DNA of 64,000 nt from Klebsiella pneumoniae (GCA_945877175.1 CAMCRC010000003.1:25410-89409); one strand, 5' to 3'; shown: positions 53,446-63,723, numbered from the stretch's first letter. Translations and numbers: made by a program. Notes: generated from the sequence alone by a model not told the origin.

Positions 53446-54374
53446 GTGAAGTGCCAAAACCCGCTGACCATCGGTCACCGGCCACGTTGAGGTCCCGGGT
53501 TGTCACCTTTCTGAAGGGGCTGGCCATGGGCGTGGCCGATTCCGTGCCTGGCGTGTCTGGCGGCACCATTGCCGTGATGGCTGGAATCTATGAGGAATTG
53601 ATCGAGTCCCTGCGCAATCTCAATCCAGTGACCTTGTATTCTTATCTGCGCCTTGGCGTGCCGGGGTTCTGGAGAGCCATGAATGGCGGCTTCCTGCTGT
53701 CTTTGCTGCTCGGCATCATGATTGCCCTGTACACCAGTGCAGGCACCGTGCTTTACCTGCTTGAGCACCAGTATCCGCTGATCATGGCGTTCTTCTGCGG
53801 ACTCGTGATGGCGTCCACCTGGTTCCTGCGCCGGCAGGTCGAGGTCTGGAATGGACGCATCATTGGCTTGTTCCTGCTGGGCGTTTTCGTCACGTTGCTG
53901 ATCGCGCTGGCCAACCCTTTGCAGGGCAATTTCAGTCTGACGTACCTGTTTTTCTGTGGCGCCATCGCCATCTGCGCGATGATTCTGCCGGGCATCTCCG
54001 GCGCCTTTGTCCTGCTGCTGGGCGTCTATGACTATGTGCTGCAGGCGCTTCGGGCACTGGAATTCGATGTCATCCTGGTCTTTGCCTCGGGCTGCGCAAT
54101 CGGTCTGCTGAGTTTCGCCCATCTGCTGTCGTGGACGTTTTTCTACTACCGTCAGCAGACGTATGGCTTCCTGACCGGTATGCTTGCAGCGTCCGTGCTG
54201 GTACTGTGGCCCTGGAAGTTCACGCCAGAGGGTGCCGCTGGCCAGTTTCTCAGCCCTGCTGCGTATGCTGCTGTGACGGGCCAGAACGTGTCTGTGCCAG
54301 CGGTGCTGGTGTTGGTAGCTATTGGGTTTGCAGTTGTCGCTTTGTTTGAAAGAATCACGCGTGTCGAACACTGA
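53442..54374 (+). CDS. DUF368 membrane protein, probable undecaprenyl phosphate translocase
   Basis: Polytopic inner-membrane protein of 310 residues with about eight to nine hydrophobic segments. The family hallmark GMAMGVADSVPGVSGGT-like stretch is near the N-terminus (LAMGVADSVPGVSGGTIAVM), with a second related half containing ILPGISGAFVLLLGVYDYVL. DUF368 proteins (PopT in Vibrio) have been described as flippases that return undecaprenyl phosphate to the cytoplasmic face. It overlaps pcm by four bases (ATGA) and precedes nlpD, an envelope-division gene. This fits a cell-wall lipid role together with uppP and uppS in this window. Substrate assignment is by family only. Confidence 0.85.
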   Translation: MSEVPKPADHRSPATLRSRVVTFLKGLAMGVADSVPGVSGGTIAVMAGIYEELIESLRNLNPVTLYSYLRLGVPGFWRAMNGGFLLSLLLGIMIALYTSAGTVLYLLEHQYPLIMAFFCGLVMASTWFLRRQVEVWNGRIIGLFLLGVFVTLLIALANPLQGNFSLTYLFFCGAIAICAMILPGISGAFVLLLGVYDYVLQALRALEFDVILVFASGCAIGLLSFAHLLSWTFFYYRQQTYGFLTGMLAASVLVLWPWKFTPEGAAGQFLSPAAYAAVTGQNVSVPAVLVLVAIGFAVVALFERITRVEH

Positions 54375-54384
54375 GAGGTACCCG

Positions 54385-55497
54385 ATGTTGTCTTTTGAAT
54401 TGCCCTCTGCCTTGCGCCGTGCGCAGCCCTGGCTGTTCTGTGCGGGTGTGCTGGTGCTGCAGGCCTGCGGTGGGGGGTATCAGGCACCGCTGGACGATCA
54501 GAGCGCCATACTCGAGCGTCAGGCGCCCCCCATCTATTCCACCACTGGCGTGTCTTCGCCGGGCGGCGCGATCAGCACTTCTACAGCGCCTGCGCCCGTC
54601 CCCGCCACGACTACCGGCGCCAGACCCATTGCGGCCGGTGTCGCCGTGCAACCGGCCCCTGGCGTCAATGTCAATGTAGTGAACGAGCCCTCCAGCATCC
54701 GGCGCAGCACATTGGGACGCGCGCCGCTTGGCGACTCCCCTTCGCCATCTTCCGCGCCGGCAACAGCCCCCGGCACGGTGCCCGCTGCAGTGCCACCAGC
54801 ACCGGGAGCCTTGGCGCCGAGCAGCCAGGGTGCCAACTCCACACAGCGCCACACCGTTGTGCGAGGAGACACACTTTACTCCATTGCCTGGCAATATTCG
54901 GTGGATGTGCGGGCACTGGCTCTGGCCAACAATCTCAATCCGCCCTACACGATCTATCCCGGGCAGGAACTCACTGTGAACATCAGCGGCTTGTCCAGCA
55001 ATGCTGTGGCGAGCGTGCCCACATTGCCCGCAGCGCCTGCCGGCGATGCTGCGCCCGCGCCTGCGGCCCGACCAGCCGACGCAGTCGCGAGCCGTCGCAC
55101 TGGCAATGTTCCCAGCAAGCTCGTCGACGATATTGCCTGGCAGTGGCCGGTGGAGGGGCGGGTACTGCGCTCATTCAGTGCCAGTGCCGCCACGACCAGC
55201 CGTGGTATCGACATTGGTGCACGCAGAGGTGACCCCGTCTACGCGGCAGCGGATGGCGATGTCGTGTATTCAGGTCGCGGCATCCAGGGGCAGGGCGATC
55301 TCATCATCATCCGTCACAGCGCGCGCCATCTCAGCGCTTATTCCCACAACAGCGTCATGCTGGTGACGGAAGGGGCACGCATTCGTGCCGGCGACAAGAT
55401 TGCGGAAGTAGGTACAGATTCCCGCGGCGCCGAGCTGCTGCACTTCGAAGTCCGGGTGGATGGCGCCGCCGTGGATCCCGCGCGTTACCTTCCCTGA
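54385..55497 (+). CDS. nlpD: Lipoprotein NlpD, amidase activator with LysM and degenerate LytM domains
   Basis: Outer-membrane lipoprotein that activates AmiC at the division site. GAGAGG precedes ATG 54385 (370 residues). The lipobox LQAC puts the lipidated cysteine at C28. A low-complexity Pro/Ala/Ser/Thr linker (about 35-150) leads to a LysM domain (about 156-200, RHTVVRGDTLYSIAWQYSVD) and, after a second Ala/Pro linker, a C-terminal M23/LytM domain (about 275-365). The zinc-binding histidines are replaced, as in E. coli NlpD (RGIDIGA; LHFEVR), so it should be non-catalytic. Confidence 0.93.
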   Translation: MLSFELPSALRRAQPWLFCAGVLVLQACGGGYQAPLDDQSAILERQAPPIYSTTGVSSPGGAISTSTAPAPVPATTTGARPIAAGVAVQPAPGVNVNVVNEPSSIRRSTLGRAPLGDSPSPSSAPATAPGTVPAAVPPAPGALAPSSQGANSTQRHTVVRGDTLYSIAWQYSVDVRALALANNLNPPYTIYPGQELTVNISGLSSNAVASVPTLPAAPAGDAAPAPAARPADAVASRRTGNVPSKLVDDIAWQWPVEGRVLRSFSASAATTSRGIDIGARRGDPVYAAADGDVVYSGRGIQGQGDLIIIRHSARHLSAYSHNSVMLVTEGARIRAGDKIAEVGTDSRGAELLHFEVRVDGAAVDPARYLP

Positions 55498-55569
55498 TAT
55501 CCGCGTTTCAACTTCTCCTCGTTCTTGATTGCACCTTCCAGAATCTCTGAATTTGACGGGAACTCTTCG

Positions 55570-55598
55570 TTGACCCGTCAATTTTGTGGTGCTAGCAT
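55570..55598 (+). promoter_or_regulatory. Promoter candidate of rpoS
   Basis: TTGACC (55570-55575), a 17-base spacer and TAGCAT (55593-55598) with TGC directly before it (extended -10). It lies in the 177-base nlpD-rpoS gap, 76 bases before the rpoS ATG. In E. coli and Pseudomonas the main rpoS promoter is inside nlpD; this would be an additional or replacement site. Confidence 0.5.
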
Positions 55599-55674
55599 AA
55601 TTTTGGCAGTTGTATTTCAAGGACCGCAACAACTGCCTGACGATCAGACATTCATGGATGACCAGGAGAAAACT

Positions 55675-56619
55675 ATGGAAGAGTTTGCAGAGTACGATGC
55701 AGGAGAAACAAGCACTGAACAAACAGCAGATGATGAAACCCTTCAAGATGAAGCGCTGACAGAGGCTTTGAAAGACAGTACCGCCCATCAGCCGATGGCT
55801 GACATGACAAGGCTCTACCTGAACGATATCGGTGAAGCCAGGCTGCTGAATGCCAATGAGGAAAAAGACTACGCACGGCGCGCGAGGCAGGGAGACCCCG
55901 AAGGTCGCCATCAGATGATAGTCTGCAATCTGCGTCTGGTGGTGAAGATTGCCCGACGTTATGTGCAGCGTGGAATGAGCCTTCTCGATCTGATTCAGGA
56001 GGGCAATCTCGGGCTGATGCGAGCGGTCGAGAAGTTCGATCCGGAAAAGGGCTTCCGGTTTTCCACATATGCCACGTGGTGGATTCGCCAGAATATTGAA
56101 CGAGGGCTGATGAATCAGACCCGCACCATCCGCCTGCCCATCCACGTCGTCAAAGAGCTCAACGCCTGCCTGCGGGTGTCTCGCAATTATCTGCGGGACC
56201 ATGACCACGCGCCGAGTGCAGAACAAATCGCCGCCCGGGTCAACAAACCAGTGGAAGAAGTGCAGCGCCTGCTGGCCGCCAATGAACGGGTGATCTCCAT
56301 CGACAGTCCGCTGCAGCCGGGTCAGGAACAGACCATCCTGGAGGCAGTGCCTGATGATCCCGACACCGTTCCGATGGCAATCCTGCAGGCAGAGGAAGTG
56401 CGGCAGCAGCTGGACCGCTGGTTGCACCAGCTCACTGCCCGCCAGAGCGAAGTGATTGCCCGGCGCTTCGGTTTGCTGGGTTTCGAAGGCGGGACTCTGG
56501 AGCAGGTCGGCCTTGATATCGGACTTACCCGGGAACGGGTAAGGCAGATACAGCTGGAGGCATTGAAGCGTTTGCGGGAAATTGCCCGGGAGAGCGGCTT
56601 CGGGCGCGACGCCTGGTAG
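55675..56619 (+). CDS. rpoS: RNA polymerase sigma factor RpoS
   Basis: Stationary-phase and general stress sigma factor. I start at ATG 55675 because a strong AGGAGA lies 6 bases upstream (314 residues). Met codons further up (55654 and before) lack such a site and precede no conserved sequence. An acidic N-terminus is followed by region 1.2 (TRLYLNDIGEARLL), region 2 (IVCNLRLVVKIARRYVQRGM, LLDLIQEGNLGLMRAVEKFD, RFSTYATWWIRQNIERGLMN), region 3 and region 4 (LTRERVRQIQLEALKRLREI). NQTRTIRLPIHVVKELN distinguishes RpoS from RpoD. A strong bidirectional terminator follows. Confidence 0.95.
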   Translation: MEEFAEYDAGETSTEQTADDETLQDEALTEALKDSTAHQPMADMTRLYLNDIGEARLLNANEEKDYARRARQGDPEGRHQMIVCNLRLVVKIARRYVQRGMSLLDLIQEGNLGLMRAVEKFDPEKGFRFSTYATWWIRQNIERGLMNQTRTIRLPIHVVKELNACLRVSRNYLRDHDHAPSAEQIAARVNKPVEEVQRLLAANERVISIDSPLQPGQEQTILEAVPDDPDTVPMAILQAEEVRQQLDRWLHQLTARQSEVIARRFGLLGFEGGTLEQVGLDIGLTRERVRQIQLEALKRLREIARESGFGRDAW

Positions 56620-56649
56620 GGCGAAGCTGCCAGTACAGCAGGGCTTTTG

Positions 56650-56691
56650 AAAAGAAAAAGGCAGAGCAATAATGCTCTGCCTTTTTCTTTT
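56650..56691. terminator. Bidirectional terminator between rpoS and fdxA
   Basis: Stem of up to 19 pairs: AAAAGAAAAAGGCAGAGCA (56650-56668), loop ATAA, TGCTCTGCCTTTTTCTTTT (56673-56691). GC-rich core with T tracts on both strands, between convergent genes. Confidence 0.93.
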
Positions 56692-56702
56692 AAATCAATG
56701 CG

Positions 56703-57035
56703 TTAAATTGGGTCTTTAATAAGGTACTGAAGCTTCCCAGTCACATTCTTCCATTTCTCGGCATCTTCCAGTGCCGGCTTCATTTCAGTGATATTGCTCC
56801 ACTTCTGCGCCAACTCGGCATTCAAGGCCAGGAATTGTTGCTGATCTTCGGGCAGTTCGTCTTCTGCGTAGATGGCGTCCACCGGGCACTCCGGCTCGCA
56901 CAGTGCGCAGTCAATGCACTCGTCGGGGTGAATGACCAGAAAATTCGGACCTTCGTAGAAACAATCCACCGGGCAGACTTCCACGCAGTCAGTGTGCTTG
57001 CACTTGATGCAATTTTCGCCAACAACAAATGTCAT
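56703..57035 (-). CDS. fdxA: Seven-iron ferredoxin FdxA
   Basis: Small electron carrier with one [3Fe-4S] and one [4Fe-4S] cluster. The 110 residues begin [26 protein letters not shown] precedes this ATG. Cysteines C9, C17 and C50 (3Fe cluster) and C21, C40, C43 and C46 (4Fe cluster) match Azotobacter ferredoxin I with a shift of one. C12 and C25 are the two extra cysteines of that family. The rpoS-fdxA-mutS order is the Pseudomonas one. Redox partner unknown. The upstream in-frame Met at 57074 is rejected. Confidence 0.96.
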   Translation of the reverse strand: MTFVVGENCIKCKHTDCVEVCPVDCFYEGPNFLVIHPDECIDCALCEPECPVDAIYAEDELPEDQQQFLALNAELAQKWSNITEMKPALEDAEKWKNVTGKLQYLIKDPI

Positions 57036-57105
57036 GATCTCTCCAATGTGACGTGCGCGGAATGCCGGGCACATTGCCGGTTCGGGCTGTTTAAAAAGTG
57101 CGGCA

Positions 57106-57132
57106 ATTATAAGGAGGTTGCCTTGTACAAGG
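57106..57132 (-). promoter_or_regulatory. fdxA promoter with overlapping palindrome
   Basis: On the minus strand a perfect TATAAT (57106-57111) is 71 bases before the fdxA ATG. Instead of a -35 hexamer there is the perfect 12-base palindrome CCTTGTACAAGG (57121-57132), at the place where an activator or repressor would bind. Confidence 0.5.
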
Positions 57133-57178
57133 AAAATGCTTTTTCCGATATCGCTCAGTTAATTGTCCGATGCAAGGC

Positions 57179-59779
<2,601 letters not shown>

Positions 59780-59890
59780 GTCGGTCTGAGTATTCCGTTG
59801 TGAGTGCGCGGGCGAGTGGCGCAGGGTAGCAAACCTGCCGGGCGCCGAACAGCTGACTCAGCATGTGCGCAGCGCCGGTGTGGCGTAAAC

Positions 59891-62080
59891 TCAGTAGGTA
59901 TCCTCGATGTAGCGTCCTGCCTTTTTCAGCATCGCTACAGACAGATTCTGCGGAGCAAGCATCTCGTCAAGCGCCAGGGCAACGTCCCCCGCCATGCGCC
60001 GCCCCCCGCACACCAGAATCTGTCCGTGGCTGGCGAGCAAGGCGAGAACCTGCGCGCTGTCCTCCCTTAACTTGTCCTGCACATAGGCGGGTTGAGGGCA
60101 GCGCGAAAAGGCCGTATGCAGCCCGCTCAGGCGCTGGTCGGCCAGCCATTCCTGCAATGGGTGTTCGTAGAGGAAGTCGGATTGCGCAAGCCGTCCTCCC
60201 CAGAAAAGATGCATGGGTCGTCGTGACTTGTTGGCGCGAATGAAGCCCGCCAGTGGGCCAATGCCAGTGCCTGCGCCGATCAGAATGACGGGCCCCTTGC
60301 CTCGGGCGGGCTGGAAGCGCGGATTCTTCTGGATGAAGCCGTCAGCGCAATCGCCAATGGCCATGGCGCAGAGGAAGGTCGAGCAGACGCCGTGCTCCTG
60401 CCGCTTCACACAGATTTCCAGAACGCCATCCTTGCTCGCGCTGGCGAGGGAGTAGAAGCGCGGAATGTCGCTGCCAGGTGGCAGGATGCGCACCAGGTCG
60501 CCGGCGACAAACGAGGGCAGCGACCTGTGGGGCGGAGCAGTCTTGAAGCGCAGGATGCTGGTCGGGGCCTTGACGGCGCTGCCATAGTCTTCGCGCTCGG
60601 CCAGCAACAGTGGCCGGGTGGCATGGCGCATGGGGGTGTAGTGCAGATCCAGGGGCATGGCGATTGCAGAGCCCAACGCCGAGCACCAGCGCTCAAAGGC
60701 CTGTCCCGACTGGCGGTCGACATAGTCTGTAGCGAGAATCCGGGGCCATTGGCGGGCTTCGAGGGCCGCGGCGACCTGGTCGGCAAAGGCACAAAAATTG
60801 TCGAACTGGCGGTCGCCGAAGCCCAGTACGGCCCAGGGCAGCGGGTTGGACCCCGGGGCTGACGCCAGCCTGTGCTGAAACTGACTTGCTGACGCCGGCG
60901 CATCGCCATCACCATAGGTAGAGGTCAGGACCAGCAGGCGCTGCGCCTTGGGATAGCGCCCTGACCACTGGTTCAGGGGTGCAACGTGCACCTGGCAGCC
61001 GGCGGCAGTCAGCCCGTCGTGCAGCGTTTTCGCAAAGCCCCAGGTGGCATTGGTTTCGGAGCCCACCAGCAGCAGCGTGTCCGCACTGCTGGCGGCGGCA
61101 TTGCCGGAAAGGCGTGGCATGGAGCGGCGCCGCTGCCACCAGATCATAACGCCAGTAACAGCCAGCACCGGCACGGTCAGTGCCGCCAAACCCAGGATCA
61201 GGCCGAGCCACCACCAGGCTTCTCCGGTGTGCAACTCCATGATGAAGGTCTGGAGGGTGGCTGCGCTGCCGTAGTCAGAGTAGGACAGCCACTGCCCTGT
61301 GGCCTGGTCCACAAACCCGGAACCCTGGTGGGTGCGCAGTGAATAGACATCCAGCGGATCATCAGGGAACGGCATGATCAGCTGATGCAAGTCCCGCAGA
61401 TCCACTGCCTGCAAGGCCTGCAGGGTACCGATCGGGGCCGGGGGTGTGCCCGCCACTTCCGCCGGAAATTCGGCTTCCAGTTCCTCGGCCTCGGCCAGCC
61501 ATTCGAAGCGAATGGCGGACATCCACGCGCCGCTAAGTGCCGAAATCAGCAGCCCTACCACGGCAGCGCGGGCCAGTTCGGTATGCAGACGTTGACTGCC
61601 CGTGCCGCGAATCGGGGCGAGAAGCTTGCGCCAGCCTCCGGCACGGGAGGCCAGCAGGAAGGCGCCAGAAAAGCACATCAGCACCATCAGTACCGCACCA
61701 GTGCCTGCGGCAGCCCGACCGGGGTCGTCCAGCAGGAATGCGCGGTGCAGATCCTTCATCCAGGTGAAGAAGGGCGGTGGTTCATAGGCGTCGAGGCGGG
61801 CACCGGTCAATGGATCAACAAGATCGGCACCGGGATTGCCATCCACAGAGAAGTAGACCAGCACCGCGCCCGAAGGCAGGCGTTCTATCTGCTCAGCGCC
61901 AGGGTAGGTTTGCAGGACACGCGCGGCAACGTCTGCGACACTGACATCGCCCCGGGCCGGCACCGTCGCTGCAACGCGCTCCAGTGCCGGGCTGAGAGAC
62001 AGCACGGCACCACTGGTGGCGAGAATCAGCAAGAACAGCGCAGCCAGCAGACCCGGCAGCGAATGCAGACGCCGCAGCAT
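59891..62080 (-). CDS. PepSY-TM / flavodoxin / ferredoxin-NADP reductase fusion flavoprotein
   Basis: Membrane reductase of 729 residues. The N-terminal PepSY-TM half (1-320) has four likely membrane helices (about 8-30, 124-145, 168-190, 289-316), a periplasmic PepSY region, and histidines H6, H112, H166 and H284 at positions that could bind heme. A flavodoxin-like domain (about 334-475) has LLLVGSETNATWGFAKTLHD and TSTYGDGDAP. FAD/NAD domains (about 500-729) have RFYSLASAS, GVCSTFLC, LIGAGTGIGPLAGFI and CGGRRMAGDVALAL. The tail GRYIEDTY is as in sulfite reductase alpha. It probably passes NADPH electrons across the membrane. GAGAGG precedes the ATG. It lies 25 bases after the DUF2271 gene. 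Confidence 0.88.
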   Translation of the reverse strand: MLRRLHSLPGLLAALFLLILATSGAVLSLSPALERVAATVPARGDVSVADVAARVLQTYPGAEQIERLPSGAVLVYFSVDGNPGADLVDPLTGARLDAYEPPPFFTWMKDLHRAFLLDDPGRAAAGTGAVLMVLMCFSGAFLLASRAGGWRKLLAPIRGTGSQRLHTELARAAVVGLLISALSGAWMSAIRFEWLAEAEELEAEFPAEVAGTPPAPIGTLQALQAVDLRDLHQLIMPFPDDPLDVYSLRTHQGSGFVDQATGQWLSYSDYGSAATLQTFIMELHTGEAWWWLGLILGLAALTVPVLAVTGVMIWWQRRRSMPRLSGNAAASSADTLLLVGSETNATWGFAKTLHDGLTAAGCQVHVAPLNQWSGRYPKAQRLLVLTSTYGDGDAPASASQFQHRLASAPGSNPLPWAVLGFGDRQFDNFCAFADQVAAALEARQWPRILATDYVDRQSGQAFERWCSALGSAIAMPLDLHYTPMRHATRPLLLAEREDYGSAVKAPTSILRFKTAPPHRSLPSFVAGDLVRILPPGSDIPRFYSLASASKDGVLEICVKRQEHGVCSTFLCAMAIGDCADGFIQKNPRFQPARGKGPVILIGAGTGIGPLAGFIRANKSRRPMHLFWGGRLAQSDFLYEHPLQEWLADQRLSGLHTAFSRCPQPAYVQDKLREDSAQVLALLASHGQILVCGGRRMAGDVALALDEMLAPQNLSVAMLKKAGRYIEDTY

Positions 62081-62105
62081 GGAAATCCTCTCTACGTGCG
62101 TGCCG

Positions 62106-62576
62106 TCACAGGGAATAACTCAGCGCTTTGACGTAACCGCGTCCCGCAACCGGCGTGCCGGCGCCCTGAGTGGTCAGTGGCACCTCTGCATCGACCCGGT
62201 TTTCCCGTTGATCTTCTACAGCGCTGTCCACACGCACGAGGTAGCCGGCGTCGATCAGCGTGTCGTCGATGTCGACAGTGATGGTCAGACTTGCGCCGCT
62301 GGTGACGCTGGCCCCCGTCATGCCGTCATACTCAGAGCGCTTGCCGCCGCTGCCCCGCGCCCAGTCCAGCAGGTGCTTGTAATATTTGCTCTTGCCGCCG
62401 GCCATCCACAGGGTGCGGGCGTATTTGCCGCTGGCATCGGTCAGGTAGATGGCCAGGTAGGCGCCGTCGCCGCGATAGGCATTCAGTTCGGTGGTGATAG
62501 TGACTTCGCGCGCCTGTGCAAGGCTGGAAAGTCCCAGGCCAAGGAGCAGGCCGGTGGTGGCCATCAATCTGTTCAT
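62106..62576 (-). CDS. Secreted DUF2271 protein with candidate flavinylation motif
   Basis: Exported protein of 156 residues. The ATG at 62576 has GGAG 8 bases upstream; earlier in-frame ATGs are too close to that site or lack one. The signal peptide is about 22 residues (LLLGLGLSSLAQA). The mature part is DUF2271-like (TITTELNAYRGDGAYLAIYL, TLWMAGGKSKYYKHLLDW). D84-S90 reads DGMTGAS, which fits the D-x-x-(S/T)-G-A-(S/T) motif where ApbE attaches FMN to Ser/Thr in NqrC, RnfG and related proteins. It is thus probably a periplasmic flavoprotein fed by the neighbouring membrane reductase. No apbE is in the window. Confidence 0.8.
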   Translation of the reverse strand: MNRLMATTGLLLGLGLSSLAQAREVTITTELNAYRGDGAYLAIYLTDASGKYARTLWMAGGKSKYYKHLLDWARGSGGKRSEYDGMTGASVTSGASLTITVDIDDTLIDAGYLVRVDSAVEDQRENRVDAEVPLTTQGAGTPVAGRGYVKALSYSL

Positions 62577-62601
62577 CTGCATGTCTCCGCTGTTCCCATG
62601 A

Positions 62602-62946
62602 TTATCGTGAAGGATGTTGTGCATCCCGGTGTTCCCGCCTTTCGTGTTCGTCGTCTTCCAGCTCCAGTTCCATCAGAGTCAGCGAGGCAGGCGCATAGGT
62701 TGCCTCGACGCGACGGCCCTGTTCGTCCAGCGCGCGCACCTGGTAACAGCCGTCGTCGATGCGGATGCGATGCACTACCCAGCCCATGTCCTCCAGCAGC
62801 TTGCGCAGCACTTCGCGCGGCTGCCAGCTGGCGACAGGGTCCTGGCATTCCACTTCAGCAAGCACACGGCCGGCGCCAAGCGCAAGACTGGCGCTGAGCG
62901 TCAGGGCCAGTGCCATCTTGGCTAGAGGCGAATGCGGAATGTTCAT
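62602..62946 (-). CDS. Secreted PepSY-domain protein
   Basis: Small exported protein of 114 residues: signal peptide about 30 (LALGAGRVLA), then one PepSY_2-type domain. Visible features are C34, W41, a VLRKLLEDMGW helix, the strand HRIRIDDGCYQVRALDEQGR with C67, and VEATYAPASL. C34 and C67 may form a disulfide. The acidic, histidine-containing tail (DDEHERREHRDAQHPSR) could bind metal. AGGAG precedes the ATG. It is the first gene of the three-gene redox unit, 25 bases before the DUF2271 gene. Function unknown. Confidence 0.8.
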   Translation of the reverse strand: MNIPHSPLAKMALALTLSASLALGAGRVLAEVECQDPVASWQPREVLRKLLEDMGWVVHRIRIDDGCYQVRALDEQGRRVEATYAPASLTLMELELEDDEHERREHRDAQHPSR

Positions 62947-63044
62947 GACTGTCTCCTGAGAGTCAGGCTGTGAGTGTCTGCCTGCCTCTGCATTGTCGCA
63001 GGGATGATGGGGACGACACTTTGATCCAAATCTAACGCGGCAGA

Positions 63045-63061
63045 CTTAAGTGCGCCTTAAG
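63045..63061 (-). promoter_or_regulatory. Direct repeat resembling a PmrA/QseB response-regulator box
   Basis: CTTAAG-N5-CTTAAG (63045-63050 and 63056-63061), an exact 11-base-period repeat about 100 bases upstream of the PepSY gene start. OmpR-family regulators of the PmrA/QseB group bind CTTAA-N5-CTTAA. CTTAAG is self-complementary, so the site reads the same on both strands. TTAGAT lies 9 bases downstream in the direction of the cassette as a possible -10. The cinA start is also within about 90 bases on the other side. Confidence 0.6.
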
Positions 63062-63147
63062 GGGAAGAAACAGACAAAGCGGCGGCGTGTTCCAGATTCT
63101 TTGCTAAGCTTGCCAGTACCAGCGTTGCTTACAGGTACTCCCTAGTC

Positions 63148-63669
63148 ATGAACAAGTCCATGCTTTCCCTCAGCCGGCAGTGCGGCGAGCTGCTGCTGCA
63201 GAGGCAGTGCTGCGTTACAACTGCTGAATCCTGCACGGGAGGTTGGGTGGCCCAGGCCATAACTGCCGTGGCGGGAAGCTCGCAATGGTTCGACACGGGG
63301 TTTGTCACCTATTCCAACAAAGCCAAACAACGTCTGTTGCAGGTACCGGCGGAGTTTCTGGAGGGCCCGGCGGCCCCGGGGGCCGTCAGTCGCGAGACCG
63401 TCGTGGCCATGGCCCGGGGTGCCTTGCTGGCGTCCGGCGCGCAGTACGCCGTAGCCACCAGTGGTATTGCGGGCCCTGCGGGCGGGACCGCTGCCAAGCC
63501 AGTCGGCACCGTGTGGATCGCCTGGGCCTGGCAGCTTCCGGGACAGGCCGACATCCACAGCATGGCCGTTGTTCAGCGTTTCACCGGGGAGCGGGATGCG
63601 GTGCGCCGGCAGTCGGTTTACGCCGCGCTGGAAGGGCTTTTGCAGCTGTTGAAGCGGGCGACGGTCTGA
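63148..63669 (+). CDS. cinA: Nicotinamide-nucleotide amidase PncC (CinA C-terminal family)
   Basis: Deamidates NMN to nicotinate mononucleotide in NAD recycling. The 173 residues form only the CinA C-terminal domain, as in E. coli PncC/YgaD. Motifs are TTAESCTGGWVAQAIT, GSSQWFDTGFVTYSN, VAMARGALL and the ATSGIAGPAGGTAAKPVGTVW signature across about 112-132. It lies just before recA, as in E. coli and Pseudomonas. Start ATG 63148 has no strong ribosome-binding site. Confidence 0.94.
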   Translation: MNKSMLSLSRQCGELLLQRQCCVTTAESCTGGWVAQAITAVAGSSQWFDTGFVTYSNKAKQRLLQVPAEFLEGPAAPGAVSRETVVAMARGALLASGAQYAVATSGIAGPAGGTAAKPVGTVWIAWAWQLPGQADIHSMAVVQRFTGERDAVRRQSVYAALEGLLQLLKRATV

Positions 63670-63688
63670 AAACCGTCCGCTGGATAAA

Positions 63689-63708
63689 TACTGGTTGAAT
63701 ATACAGTA
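63689..63708 (+). promoter_or_regulatory. LexA (SOS) box of recA
   Basis: TACTGGTTGAATATACAGTA fits the 20-base LexA operator TACTGT-N8-ACAGTA with one core change (CTGG for CTGT). It overlaps the -35 hexamer of the recA promoter. Confidence 0.85.
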
Positions 63709-63723
63709 AAGCTTTGCTTTAAT
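63695..63723 (+). promoter_or_regulatory. recA promoter
   Basis: TTGAAT (63695-63700), a 17-base spacer and TTTAAT (63718-63723), about 95 bases before the recA ATG. The LexA box covers the -35 element, so repression in the absence of DNA damage is expected. Confidence 0.7.

Noticed and set aside
63660..63677. GACGGT-CTGAAA-ACCGTC hairpin at the cinA stop
   Set aside because: Six-base stem that includes the last cinA codons and has no T tract; too weak to call a terminator.
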